NCBI RefSeq assembly: GCF_019247635.1
Contig: NZ_JAFBAR010000029.1
Span: 1 to 61,911 of the forward strand
Source: Mycobacterium sp.
GTDB taxonomy: Bacteria; Actinomycetota; Actinomycetes; Mycobacteriales; Mycobacteriaceae
Direction: 5' to 3'
Length of the DNA: 61,911 bases
The notes under the pieces are model-generated. The model had not been told where the DNA came from. It made no database searches and saw nothing but the letters and a program-made list of their open reading frames with translations. A program made the translations under genes and the position numbers. Below, piece by piece: positions 15,320-29,491 of the stretch (positions are counted from its first letter, which is position 1; each line of letters begins with the position of its first letter).

Positions 15320-15844
15320 CCGACACCTTTCCGGCAGGCCCCGACAACCTGATGAGCATCCCGGCCCGATGCACAGCACACAACGTATCGCGCCAGGCGA
15401 CAAGAACCTAGAGTTTTTTTCAAGATTGTTATCAACCGAAATGCGCAACGAGCCTCGATCGGGGGTCTGCCAATACCATTGCGAGACTGTGCATCCGCAT
15501 TGGCGGCTCAGTCAGTCGGGACTTCGGGCGGCATCGGACACATGCAGTTATGTTGCAGCACAACGTAATCAAGCACCAAAGGCGCCGTGTTCGCGGTTGT
15601 GCGGCTACGGCAATGGGTAGCTCCCGTCGGGGCTGGCCACTGTTCCCGCCACCGTCCCGTGCCTGTGGCTACCGAACCCCGCCGAGGCCGTGCCACCCTC
15701 ACCAAGCAGGCCGGCGCATCCTGCCGGAACCTCCGCTGCCGCGCCGGCCGTTGCTCCGACCTCAGGGCGCAGAGCTTGGCAGGACGTTTGGTCTTTCACA
15801 CCCCGCGGCGCCGCTGTCTAGGTACGCGGAGGAAATCGGAGCTC
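15320..15844 (-). other. 525-base gap between PE_PGRS and helicase genes
   Basis: The 15400-15560 part is unusually AT-rich for this genome and probably holds the PE_PGRS promoter (for example GATTGTTATCAACC on the plus strand). The 15600-15800 part holds a Gly/Ala-rich minus-strand frame listed separately as a PGRS remnant. No RNA gene or further intact gene seen. Confidence 0.4.
15605..15799 (-). pseudogene. Probable remnant of a PE_PGRS C-terminus
   Basis: A 64-residue minus-strand frame contains CAGLLGEGGTASAGFG, which resembles a worn PGRS repeat (GGLLGxGGxGGxGG), with no PE domain, no recognisable start and no RBS. It lies directly downstream of the helicase stop, where a tandem PE_PGRS copy could have been. 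Evidence is only compositional; a chance frame in GC-rich DNA is possible. Confidence 0.35.
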
Positions 15845-18172
15845 TCAGCGCGATGCCAGATCCAGCTCCGCAAGCACCAGCCGTAGCACCGCGACGGCAC
15901 CGCTTTTGTCCAGCGGGTCATTACCGTTGCCACACTTGGGGGATTGCACACACGACGGGCATCCGCTGGGGCATTCGCACGCCTCGATGGCCGCGGCCGT
16001 TGCACCCAGCCATGTGTGCGCCTGGCGAAAGCCCCGTTCAGCGAACCCGGCCCCACCCGGATAGCCGTCGTAGACAAAGACACTCGCCACCCCGTCGGGC
16101 CCGATCGCGGTGGACAGGCCGCCGATGTCGCCGCGATCGCAGCTGGCGACCAACGGAAGTAGTCCGATGGCCGCATGCTCCGCGGCGTGTAACGACCCGG
16201 GAATCCGGGGCAGGTCAATGCCGGTGCCGGCCAATGCATCCGGGGTGACCGTGTACATCACCGCGATGGTGGGCAACGAACGCTGCGGCATATCGAGCTC
16301 CACGAAGTCGATCACCTCACCGGTGAGCCGGCGCCGCAGATAGCCGACGACCTGGTTGGTGACGGTCACCGGGACCAGGCCCAGGGTGACGGGCCCGAAA
16401 GTCACTCGCTCGCCTTGGCCGGCCACCGCGAGGTCGGTGATCTCCCGCGCGAACGTCGCATAGCCCGGATCCTCGGTGTGCACGAAGGCGATGCCCTCGT
16501 GCGTGTCCAGGGAGTCGACGACGTAGCTCTCGCCCTGGTGCAGATACACCGCTCCCGGGTGCACCGAGGCTGGGGCCTGCCCGGTCCCGACACTGCCCAG
16601 CAGCCGTCCGGTGTCGGACTCCACGATGACGATCTGGCCACCGATGGAACCCCGAATATCCACGGCGCCATGCGGTTCCACACCAGGTGCCGGATAGTAC
16701 TTGCCGGCCCGCCGGCGCAGCAGCCCGTCGTCAACCAAACCGTCGGCGACCGCGGCGGCGCCCAGCGACCGGACCTCGGCATCGTCAAGCGGTAACTCAG
16801 TTGCGGCACAGACTAATTGGGGACCGAGGATGTAGGGGTTGGCCGGATCGATCACGACGCGTTCGACCGGCTTGTCCAGCAGGGCCGCAGGGTGGTGCAC
16901 CAGATAGGTGTCCAGCGGGTCGTCGCGGGCGATCAACACCACCAGCGCGCCCTGCCCGCGTCGTCCCGACCGGCCGGCTTGCTGCCAGAAAGACGCCACC
17001 GTGCCGGGAAAACCGGCCAGCACCACCGCGTCCAGCCCGGCAATGTCGACGCCCAACTCCAGGGCGTTGGTGGTGGCCAGGCCGCGCAGCCGGCCCTCGG
17101 CCAGGGCGTGCTCCAACGCGCTGCGGTCCTCGGCCAGATATCCCGCCCGATACGACGCCACCAAGCTGGAGAGCTCCGGGGCGACATCGCGCAGCCGGGC
17201 CTGGGCGCCCAGCGCGGTCAGCTCCGCCGCGCGCCGCGACCGCACGAACGTCAGCGTCTGCGCTCCTTCGGCGATCAGGTCGGCCATCACGCGCGCCGCC
17301 TCGGCGCCCGCGGACCGGCGCACCGGGGCGCCGTTTTCGCCCAGCAGATCGGTTCGCAACGCGGGTTCCCACAGCGCGACCGTCCGGGCCCCCCGCGGCG
17401 ATCCGTCGACGGTGACCTCGGCGACCGGCTCTCCGATGAGCTCGGCGGCGGTGGCCCCCGGGGAATCCGTTGTCGCACTGGCGAAGACCACCGTCAGAGC
17501 ATGGCCAGATGGGGAAGCGTAGCGCGCGCACAACCGCAGCAGGCGACGTAACACCAACGCCACATTGGAGCCGAAAACGCCACGGTAGTAATGACATTCG
17601 TCGACAACGAGATAGCGTAGGCCGCGCAACAGCACGGCCCAGCGCGCATGATTGCGTAGCACGGACAAATGGACCATGTCGGGGTTGGAGAACAGCCAAC
17701 GGGAGCGCTCGCGCGCAAACCGACGCACCTCGGCGGGGCTATCGCCGTCGTAGGCCGTGGGTGCCACATCGCGCAGCGCCGGAATGGTGGCTGTCAACGC
17801 GTGGGCGGTCCGCAGTTGATCGTGACCCAGCGCTTTGGTCGGTGACAGGTACAGCACCCGGGCCCGCGGATCCGTCGCCAGGGCGTTGAGCACGGGAAGC
17901 TGATAGGCCAGCGACTTGCCCGACGCGGTGCCGGTGCTCACCACCACGTGACGGCCCTGGTGAGCTAGTTCTGCCGCCTCAAACTGGTGTGACCAGGGCG
18001 TTTCGATCCCGCGCTCGGTGAAAGCGCGGATCACCTCGGGTGCGGCCCACGCCGGCCACCCCCGCGGCCGGCCAGCCTGGGGCGGCAGCTCGGCGACATG
18101 GCGCAACGGACGCTCACCCGGGGGGGCACCGGCGAGGGCGGTGGCCAGCAATTCGGCCCCGAAACTCGCCAT
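15845..18172 (-). CDS. SftH/MrfA-type superfamily II DNA helicase (Rv3649-like)
   Basis: 775 residues, close to the H37Rv length. N-terminal DEAH-type core: Q-motif region, Walker A-like STGTASGKSLAYQLP, motif II VVDECHYYRG, motif III FASATT; then a C-terminal helicase domain (TNALELGVDIAGLDAVVLAGFPGTVASFWQQAGRSGRRG). The DUF1998 tail ends in a four-cysteine cluster CECPSGCPSCVQSPKC. This is the clade of M. smegmatis SftH (3'-5' DNA translocase) and B. subtilis MrfA (mitomycin repair), so a role in DNA repair is inferred. It is transcribed divergently from cspA. Confidence 0.93.
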   Translation of the reverse strand: MASFGAELLATALAGAPPGERPLRHVAELPPQAGRPRGWPAWAAPEVIRAFTERGIETPWSHQFEAAELAHQGRHVVVSTGTASGKSLAYQLPVLNALATDPRARVLYLSPTKALGHDQLRTAHALTATIPALRDVAPTAYDGDSPAEVRRFARERSRWLFSNPDMVHLSVLRNHARWAVLLRGLRYLVVDECHYYRGVFGSNVALVLRRLLRLCARYASPSGHALTVVFASATTDSPGATAAELIGEPVAEVTVDGSPRGARTVALWEPALRTDLLGENGAPVRRSAGAEAARVMADLIAEGAQTLTFVRSRRAAELTALGAQARLRDVAPELSSLVASYRAGYLAEDRSALEHALAEGRLRGLATTNALELGVDIAGLDAVVLAGFPGTVASFWQQAGRSGRRGQGALVVLIARDDPLDTYLVHHPAALLDKPVERVVIDPANPYILGPQLVCAATELPLDDAEVRSLGAAAVADGLVDDGLLRRRAGKYYPAPGVEPHGAVDIRGSIGGQIVIVESDTGRLLGSVGTGQAPASVHPGAVYLHQGESYVVDSLDTHEGIAFVHTEDPGYATFAREITDLAVAGQGERVTFGPVTLGLVPVTVTNQVVGYLRRRLTGEVIDFVELDMPQRSLPTIAVMYTVTPDALAGTGIDLPRIPGSLHAAEHAAIGLLPLVASCDRGDIGGLSTAIGPDGVASVFVYDGYPGGAGFAERGFRQAHTWLGATAAAIEACECPSGCPSCVQSPKCGNGNDPLDKSGAVAVLRLVLAELDLASR

Positions 18173-18420
18173 TTAATAACCTTTCGCGAATCCGTCTGTG
18201 ACAAGAGTCTGTCGCCGACGCCACGAACGTGATTGACTGATGGCGGTCGCAGCTTCTGTGTTCGTGTCAAACTTTCGCAGGATCGACGTTGCGGCCGCGG
18301 TTCCTGCGAGGTTATCTGTCGGGTGAAGTTCCGGCGACTCCGTTAGGTATGGCGGTCGCGGCGGGCCCGGGGCGCCGAAAGGCGGTGCCCCGCACCCAGA
18401 AGAAAAGGAAAGATCGAGAA
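18173..18420 (+). promoter_or_regulatory. Divergent control region of helicase and cspA; long cspA leader
   Basis: 248 bases between the divergent starts. Cold-shock genes usually have long structured 5' leaders, and the G/C-rich stretch at 18340-18400 before AGAAAAGGAAAG (the cspA ribosome-binding region) fits that. The decamer TGGCGGTCGC occurs twice (18241 and 18350 areas). No confident -35/-10 pair could be picked. Confidence 0.4.
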
Positions 18421-18624
18421 ATGCCACAGGGAACTGTGAAGTGGTTCAACGCGGAGAAGGGGTTCGGCTTCATCGCCCCCGAAGATGGTTCCGCAGATGT
18501 GTTTGTCCACTACACGGAGATCCAGGGTTCGGGCTTCCGCACCCTCGAAGAAAACCAGAAGGTCGAGTTCGAAATCGGCCACAGCCCTAAGGGCCCCCAG
18601 GCCACCGGAGTCCGCTCTCTCTGA
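18421..18624 (+). CDS. cspA: CspA, cold-shock domain RNA chaperone
   Basis: 67-residue single cold-shock domain, identical in layout to mycobacterial Csp[19 protein letters not shown] with RNP1 KGFGFI and RNP2 VFVHY. It binds single-stranded nucleic acid and melts RNA structure. The ATG at 18421 is preceded by AAAGGAAAG; upstream in-frame codons belong to the leader. A terminator follows 20 bases after the stop, so the gene is probably a single transcription unit. Confidence 0.97.
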   Translation: MPQGTVKWFNAEKGFGFIAPEDGSADVFVHYTEIQGSGFRTLEENQKVEFEIGHSPKGPQATGVRSL

Positions 18625-18643
18625 GACGAGCAGACGCTGACGA

Positions 18644-18673
18644 AACCCCCCGCGCCGTCCTGGCCGGGGGGTT
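18644..18673 (+). terminator. Terminator hairpin after cspA
   Basis: AACCCCCC (18644-18651) pairs perfectly with GGGGGGTT (18666-18673) around a 14-nt loop. It is followed by CTCGTTGTTT, a weak U-rich tail typical of mycobacterial terminators. Confidence 0.8.
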
Positions 18674-18784
18674 CTCGTTGTTTGGGTGCGGGTGGTCGGG
18701 CGCGAGTTTTCCGGCTCGCCACCGACGACCGCCGCGCCGCAGGCTTAGGCGCGCGAATCGGCACGCTGGCCTACTGTCGATAAG

Positions 18785-19363
18785 GTGAGCCAGCTCTCGT
18801 TCTTCACCGCGGAATCGGTGCCGCCTGCGGTGGCCGATCTCTCCGGGGTGCTGGCCGCTTCAGGACAGATCGTGATGGTTGGTTCTGGGGCGCGGCTCTC
18901 GGTGGTGGTGGATCAGGTGTGGCGCGCATCGGCGCTGGCCGAGATGATCCACGAGGCCGGTTTGGAGCCCGAAATCACGCGCACCGAGGAAGACACCCCC
19001 TTGGTGCGGACGTCGGTAAACCCGCTGTTGTGTTCGATCGCCGCCGAGTGGACTCGAGGGGCGGTCAAGACGGTGCCGCCGCGGTGGCTGCCCGGGCCGC
19101 GGGAACTGCGGGCGTGGACCCTGGCCGCGGGCACCCCGGAGGCCGACCGCTACCTGTTGGGTCTGGATCCACACGCGCCGGACACGCATTCGCCGCTGGC
19201 GTCGGCCTTGATGCGGGTGGGGATTGCGCCGACCTTGATCGGCACCCGAGGCGGTCATCCGGCGCTTCGGATCAGCGGCCGTCGTAGGCTATCGCGCCTG
19301 GTAGAGAACGTGGGGGAACCCCCGGGAGACGCCGCGGCGCTGGCGCAGTGGCCCCGAGTTTGA
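18785..19363 (+). CDS. Conserved mycobacterial protein (Rv3647c-like)
   Basis: 192 residues, equal to H37Rv Rv3647c, from GTG 18785. Soluble, no signal peptide, function unknown. The segment SGQIVMVGSGARLSVVVD...VWRASALAEMIHEAGLEPE and a C-terminal WLPGPRELRAWTLAAG look like a compact alpha/beta domain. It stands between cspA and topA in all related genomes I can recall, which hints at a nucleic-acid role, but no motif shows it. Confidence 0.82.
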   Translation: MSQLSFFTAESVPPAVADLSGVLAASGQIVMVGSGARLSVVVDQVWRASALAEMIHEAGLEPEITRTEEDTPLVRTSVNPLLCSIAAEWTRGAVKTVPPRWLPGPRELRAWTLAAGTPEADRYLLGLDPHAPDTHSPLASALMRVGIAPTLIGTRGGHPALRISGRRRLSRLVENVGEPPGDAAALAQWPRV

Positions 19364-19416
19364 CGGCCCGGTAGAGCCTGCCGGTTTGCGCGCGCCCGCC
19401 CAAGGGTGCGAAATTG

Positions 19417-19466
19417 TCAGGTGCCCGCAGGCGAAAGGAACGCTGGCGTTCTGTGAAATCACCTGA
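19417..19466 (+). promoter_or_regulatory. Nested inverted repeat upstream of topA
   Basis: TCAGGTG (19417-19423) and CACCTGA (19460-19466) enclose the palindrome AACGCTGGCGTT (19439-19450). The structure lies 84-133 bases before the topA start in a 186-base gap. It could be an operator or a leader hairpin of topA, or the terminator of the preceding gene; nothing in the sequence decides. Confidence 0.4.
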
Positions 19467-19549
19467 ACTTCAGCGGCGGGCCGGTCAAACTCGTCGTACC
19501 GGGCCCGGTCCGCCAAGGACCGGGATAGAGAGATGGAGCGTTAGGGCAG

Positions 19550-22366
<2,817 letters not shown>

Positions 22367-22407
22367 CGTTGCCGATCGGCATGGGCGTCTTGTCTGTCTG
22401 CGACAGA

Positions 22408-24012
22408 TTATCCGGACACGTCGCTGGACACTTCTGAACGCGAAATCTCCTCGGGGACAGCTAGATTCAGCGGCCGGGCCAACTGCGTCGGGGCGGAGCG
22501 CCCGCGCAGCTCGACGATCTCGCCGACATCCCAGCACAGGGCTTCGGCGTCCAGCGCGCCGCTGACGGCGATCGCCGAAGCAAGCACATGGCCCTCTTCG
22601 AGCTTGGCCAGCTCGGTGAGCCGGGCTGCCTCGTTGACCGGATCGCCGATCACCGTGTACTCGAACCGGGCCTGAGCCCCGATGTGGCCGGCGATGGCCC
22701 TGCCGGACGAGATCCCGATGCCGAACTCCGCGGCACCCAGCACCGGCAGCAGCTCGTCATGCAGCTCACGGGCCGCCGCCAGCGCCGCACCGGCGCCGTC
22801 CGGGTGTTCGATTGGCGCACCGAAGATCGCCAACGCGGCGTCGCCCTGGAACTTGTTGACGAATCCGCCGTGCCGGCCGACGGTGTCGACAACCACGCGG
22901 AAGAACTCGTTGAGCAGATGAACCACTTCGGCGGGCGGCCTGGTCGCCGCCAGCTGGGTCGAGCCGATGAGGTCGACGAACAGCACCGCGACGTCGCGTT
23001 CCTGGCCGCCCAACTCGGTGCCGCGCTCGATGGCCCGGCGGGCCACGTCCTCGCCGACATAGCGGCCGAACAGGTCGCGCAGCCGTTGCCGTTCGGACAG
23101 GTCGCGCACCATGTCGTTGAACCCGGCCTGCAGCAAGCCCAGCTCGCTGGCGTCGTAGATCTGCATGTGGGCGTTGTAATTGCCGCGCTGCACCTCGGAG
23201 AGCGCCCAGCGCAGCTGGCGCAGGGGATCGGCGATGGACATCGCCACCAGCAGGGTGCTGATCAGCCCGATGCCCAGCGCCACCCCCGCCAGCAGCAGGA
23301 TCGGATTGAACAGCTTTTCGGGCGAGGCGTGCAGGATCGAAACCTTGTCCGCCGCAATGGCCAGCACGATGGCCAGCACCGGCACCGCGGTGGACAGCAT
23401 CCAGGTCAGCATCTGCCGCAAGATGACGCCCGGCGCCTTGACGTTCTCCGGCGCGCCGCTGCGCAGCGCGGCGACGGCCACCGGCCGCAATACCCGCTCG
23501 GACTGCAGGTAGCCGATGATCGCGGTCGCTGCGGCGCCCAACGCCGTGGCGACGGCCACGACGGGAGCGGCGTATCTGGCTACCGACCAGCTGGCGAGGA
23601 TGAACACCACGCCGCCGATGCACCAGGACACCATGCCGATCACCGTGCGGTAGAAGGGCATCCGCAGCGCCCGGCTGCGGGCCAGCTCGGTGGCGGTCGG
23701 ATCGGCCTCGGCGAGCAGATTGTCGCGGCGCTGCCAGCGGAATACCGGCCGCAGCATGATCAGGTTGACCACGAACGTGGCAAGGAACAGGAATATCACG
23801 GAGCCGAGGAAGATGAACAGATTGAGCCTCGGCAGATCCTGCAGTTCGATGCGGTCCTGTTGCGGCATGCCGTAACGGAGAAAGCCCAATACGAAAAGGC
23901 CACCGATGATGTCGGCCTGCAGCATGCTCAGCGAGAACAGCGGCCACGGCGTGCGCACCACCCACCGGACGAACCCGTTGATCCGTCCGGGCAGTGTTGC
24001 CGCGGTTGTCAT
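22408..24012 (-). CDS. Membrane adenylate cyclase, class III, with HAMP domain (Rv3645-like)
   Basis: 534 residues from the ATG at 24010-24012; an upstream in-frame start (24153) lacks support. Six membrane helices (about residues 25-290), a HAMP linker (SIADPLRQLRWALSEVQRGNY) and a class III cyclase domain. Catalytic residues are present: metal-binding Asp in LFVDLIGST and NKFQGDAAL, substrate Lys in NKFQGD and Asp in VIGDPVNEAARL, with the transition-state Asn/Arg in VNEAARL. In M. tuberculosis Rv3645 is a major cAMP source linked to fatty-acid metabolism and drug tolerance. It is divergent from holB across 155 bases. Confidence 0.93.
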   Translation of the reverse strand: MTTAATLPGRINGFVRWVVRTPWPLFSLSMLQADIIGGLFVLGFLRYGMPQQDRIELQDLPRLNLFIFLGSVIFLFLATFVVNLIMLRPVFRWQRRDNLLAEADPTATELARSRALRMPFYRTVIGMVSWCIGGVVFILASWSVARYAAPVVAVATALGAAATAIIGYLQSERVLRPVAVAALRSGAPENVKAPGVILRQMLTWMLSTAVPVLAIVLAIAADKVSILHASPEKLFNPILLLAGVALGIGLISTLLVAMSIADPLRQLRWALSEVQRGNYNAHMQIYDASELGLLQAGFNDMVRDLSERQRLRDLFGRYVGEDVARRAIERGTELGGQERDVAVLFVDLIGSTQLAATRPPAEVVHLLNEFFRVVVDTVGRHGGFVNKFQGDAALAIFGAPIEHPDGAGAALAAARELHDELLPVLGAAEFGIGISSGRAIAGHIGAQARFEYTVIGDPVNEAARLTELAKLEEGHVLASAIAVSGALDAEALCWDVGEIVELRGRSAPTQLARPLNLAVPEEISRSEVSSDVSG

Positions 24013-24167
24013 CTGCTCACCGTATCGGTCGGCGGGGACTTGTCGGAAAACTCCAAGGGCCTCGGCAAGTCGCCTTTCGACCCCGAAAGGCGGGCGAAGA
24101 TCACGGAATTGTCGCGAAACGGTGGCCGCTAGGTATCTGTCGGTGGGGGTCAATAGTGTTGCCGGTG

Positions 24168-25382
24168 ATGTCTGGAGTGTTTACCCGGCTGGTAGGCCAG
24201 AAGGCCGTCGAGGCCGAGCTGATCGCGGCCGCCAAAGCCGCCCGCGGTGATACCGGTCACAGTCTCGGCGCGCGCGGGACTATGACACATGCCTGGCTGA
24301 TCACCGGCCCGCCCGGCTCGGGCCGCTCGGTGGCGGCGGTGTGCTTCGCGGCGGCGCTACAGTGCACCCGCGATTCCGAGGACGGCGAGCCGGGGTGTGG
24401 GCAGTGTCGGGCATGCACGACGACAATGGCGGGCACCCACGCCGATGTGCGGCGTGTGATTCCCGAAGGCCTGTCCATCGGGGTCGACGAGATGCGCGCC
24501 ATCGTGCAGATCGCGTCGCGCCGCCCGACCACCGGGCGCCACCAGATCGTGGTGATCGAGGACGCCGATCGGCTGACGGAAGGCGCCGCGAACGCCCTGC
24601 TGAAGGTGGTGGAGGAGCCGCCGCCATCGACAGTTTTCCTGTTGTGCGCGCCGTCGGTGGATCCCGAGGACATCGCGATCACGCTGCGCTCGCGGTGTCG
24701 GCATGTCGCGCTGGTGACGCCGTCGCCCGAGGCGATCGCCCGGGTGCTGGTCGACAGCGACGGCCTGGCCGCCGATGCGGCGGGCTGGGCGGCCTCGGTC
24801 AGCGGTGGGCACGTGGGCCGGGCGCGCCGGCTGGCCACCGACGGGGATGCCCGGCAGCGGCGGGAAAGCGCGCTGCAGCTGGTGAGCGACGCGATACGGC
24901 CTGCGCGCGCCTACCAGGCCGCAGAAGAGCTGGTGGCCGCGGCGGAAGTCGAGGCCGTGGGTTTGACCGCCGAGCGCGCCGAGGCGGAGACGGAGGAGCT
25001 GCGGACGGCGCTCGGGGCCGGCGGCACCGGGAAGGGCACTGCGACGGCGATGCGCGGCGCCGCCGGGGCGCTCAAGGACCTGGAGCGACGGCAGAAGTCC
25101 CGTCAGACGCGGGCGTCGCGCGACGCGCTGGACCGGGCGCTAATCGACCTGGCGACCTATTTCCGTGATGCCTTGGTGGTAGCGGCCCGCGCCGGAAAAG
25201 TGCGGGCCAACCACCCGGACATGGCTGAGCGTGTCGCGGCGCTGGCTGCCCACGCCACCCCCGAGCGGCTGCTGCGCTGCGTCGAAGCCGTGCTCGAGTG
25301 CCGCGAAGCGCTGGCGATCAACGTCAAACCCAAGTTCGCCGTCGACGCCATGGTGGCCACCATCGGCCAGGAACTTGGGTGA
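24168..25382 (+). CDS. holB: DNA polymerase III delta-prime subunit (Rv3644c-like)
   Basis: 404 residues from ATG 24168 (MSGVFTRLVGQ). AAA+ clamp-loader fold: degenerate Walker A GPPGSGRS (Arg instead of Lys, as in delta-prime), the four-Cys zinc module in QCTRDSEDGEPGCGQCRACT, ALLKVVEEPPPSTVFLLCA (sensor region) and SRC motif LRSRCRH. It helps load the sliding clamp at the replication fork. The tRNA-Thr gene follows 45 bases downstream. Confidence 0.93.
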   Translation: MSGVFTRLVGQKAVEAELIAAAKAARGDTGHSLGARGTMTHAWLITGPPGSGRSVAAVCFAAALQCTRDSEDGEPGCGQCRACTTTMAGTHADVRRVIPEGLSIGVDEMRAIVQIASRRPTTGRHQIVVIEDADRLTEGAANALLKVVEEPPPSTVFLLCAPSVDPEDIAITLRSRCRHVALVTPSPEAIARVLVDSDGLAADAAGWAASVSGGHVGRARRLATDGDARQRRESALQLVSDAIRPARAYQAAEELVAAAEVEAVGLTAERAEAETEELRTALGAGGTGKGTATAMRGAAGALKDLERRQKSRQTRASRDALDRALIDLATYFRDALVVAARAGKVRANHPDMAERVAALAAHATPERLLRCVEAVLECREALAINVKPKFAVDAMVATIGQELG

Positions 25383-25427
25383 GTCAGCCCGGCTGCCGTA
25401 GACTCGGGCCGCCCGTTATGCGCGCAG

Positions 25428-25503
25428 GCCGCCTTAGCTCAGTCGGTAGAGCGATTCACTCGTAATGAATAGGTCGGGAGTTCGATTCTCCCAGGCGGCT
25501 CCA
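25428..25503 (+). tRNA. tRNA-Thr (anticodon CGT)
   Basis: 76-base cloverleaf: acceptor GCCGCCT pairs with AGGCGGC, D-arm GCTC...GAGC, anticodon stem ATTCA/TGAAT with loop CTCGTAA (anticodon CGT), T-arm GGGAG TTCGATT CTCCC, discriminator T and an encoded CCA. It reads ACG codons. It sits between holB and the convergent Rv3635-like gene; no integrase or attachment-site duplication is visible beside it. Confidence 0.97.
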
Positions 25504-25597
25504 ATTCGGATCCAATTTTTCCGCCGTGGCGTCAAGTCCGCGCCAGGCGTCGGGCGTTCCCGGGTTCATCGAACGCCGGCGGTGAGCGCGGGTGCGG

Positions 25598-28316
<2,719 letters not shown>

Positions 28317-28328
28317 CCCTCGCCGAAA

Positions 28329-28374
28329 GTGAACTCAGGGCGGGATTCCGAGCGATTCTTCGCCCTCAGTTCAC
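28329..28374. terminator. Bidirectional terminator-like inverted repeat between galE1 and Rv3632-like
   Basis: Arms GTGAACTCAGGGCG (28329-28342) and CGCCCTCAGTTCAC (28361-28374) match with one mismatch around an 18-nt loop. It sits between two convergent genes, has no T-run, and resembles the intergenic hairpins that separate convergent mycobacterial genes. A similar element is seen at 57155-57182. Confidence 0.65.
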
Positions 28375-28390
28375 GCTGGGCGCGGCGACG

Positions 28391-28735
28391 TTAGCGCGCT
28401 GACTCGGGCGCCTGCGCGCCCTCCAAAGCAACGGCGCGGGCCAGTCGCGCGTAACGCAATTCCAGGTCCTTGAACCGCATGTAGGTGCTCAGCGTGGTGA
28501 AGCTGAACGCCATGATCAGCGCGTAGAGCATCAGGTCGGTGCCGCGGCGCACCCCGAACCAGTGCGCGACCACGGTGGTGTCGTCGGGCCGCAGCACGGC
28601 GTAGACGCCGCCCAGCACGAACAAGACGTAACCAACCTTGACCCACGCGCGCGACCGCGCACTGCGCCGCGACCGCAGCAGATAGACCAAAAGGGCGACG
28701 ATCGACCCGATCAGCAGCACCTGGATCCAGTTCAC
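28391..28735 (-). CDS. DUF2304 membrane protein, PpgS accessory (Rv3632-like)
   Basis: 114 residues from the GTG at 28733-28735, equal to H37Rv Rv3632, with AAAAGGATCG upstream. Three hydrophobic helices (VLLIGSIVALLVYLL, VGYVLFVLGGVYAVL, LMLYALIMAFSFTTL) and a charged C-terminal helix. In M. tuberculosis Rv3632 enhances PpgS (Rv3631), which makes polyprenyl-phosphate GalNAc. The gene follows ppgS by 13 bases, so the pair is co-expressed. Confidence 0.85.
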   Translation of the reverse strand: MNWIQVLLIGSIVALLVYLLRSRRSARSRAWVKVGYVLFVLGGVYAVLRPDDTTVVAHWFGVRRGTDLMLYALIMAFSFTTLSTYMRFKDLELRYARLARAVALEGAQAPESAR

Positions 28736-28748
28736 TTTTCGATCCTTT

Positions 28749-29450
28749 TCACCGTGGCATCCTCCCTCGCAGGAACCCGTCGAAAATGATGTTGACGCCG
28801 TTGAGCAGGGGTTGCCCCTTCGACTTCGAGTATTCGGTGTACAACACCTCGACCGGTTCTTCAACCACGCGCCAGTTGTTTTCGGCGATCATCATCACGA
28901 TCTCGTTGGCGTGGCTCATGCCGCTCATGGTGATGTCCAGCGCGTCGGCCACCTTCTTGTTGAACACCCGCAGCCCGTTGTTGGTGTCGGTCAGCCCAAG
29001 GCGTCGGCCGCGCCGGCTCAGCCGTGCGGCGGTGCGCAGCACGATCCGCTTCAGGAATGGAGGCTTAACCCCTTCTGCCCCCGCGAACCGCGTTCCGATC
29101 ACCACGTCAACATCGCCCATGGCCAGCCGGTCGACCATCGCGCCCAGATCCTTGACGCGATGCTGGCCATCCGCGTCGAACGTGGCGAAAATCCGCGCAC
29201 CGGGCTGCTTGCGGGCGAACTCGATCCCGGTCTGGATCGCCGCGCCCTGGCCCATGTTGATGGGGTGACGCACCAGATGGGCCCCGGCGCGCCTGGCGAT
29301 CTCGCCGGTGTCGTCGGTGCTGCCGTCGTCCACGCACACAACGTTGTCGAAGACGGAGCGGAGATCGGCGATGACCTCTCCGATGACCTTGGCTTCGTTA
29401 AAGGCGGGAACGACGATCCAGATGCCCGAGTAGCGCGGTTCAGTGTTCAT
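28749..29450 (-). CDS. ppgS: PpgS, polyprenyl-phosphate GalNAc synthase
   Basis: GT2-family glycosyltransferase, 233 residues: IWIVVPAFNEAKVIGEVI start, nucleotide-binding VCVDDGSTDDTGE, DXD-like ATFDADGQHRVKDL, and VVIGTRF. This is the DPM1/polyprenyl-P-sugar synthase group. Rv3631 makes polyprenyl-phospho-N-acetylgalactosamine, the donor for the galactosamine of arabinogalactan. It acts on the cytoplasmic membrane face. Transcribed after the Rv3630-like gene and before the Rv3632-like gene. Confidence 0.9.
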   Translation of the reverse strand: MNTEPRYSGIWIVVPAFNEAKVIGEVIADLRSVFDNVVCVDDGSTDDTGEIARRAGAHLVRHPINMGQGAAIQTGIEFARKQPGARIFATFDADGQHRVKDLGAMVDRLAMGDVDVVIGTRFAGAEGVKPPFLKRIVLRTAARLSRRGRRLGLTDTNNGLRVFNKKVADALDITMSGMSHANEIVMMIAENNWRVVEEPVEVLYTEYSKSKGQPLLNGVNIIFDGFLRGRMPR

Positions 29451-29491
29451 TCAGGCCCATTTAAGCCCACAGGTACACGTCCGACCAGGTT

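Noticed and set aside
22588..24132. A 514-codon plus-strand frame opposite the adenylate cyclase gene
   Set aside because: His/Gln/Arg-rich shadow typical of antisense GC-rich codons; the minus-strand cyclase explains the region.
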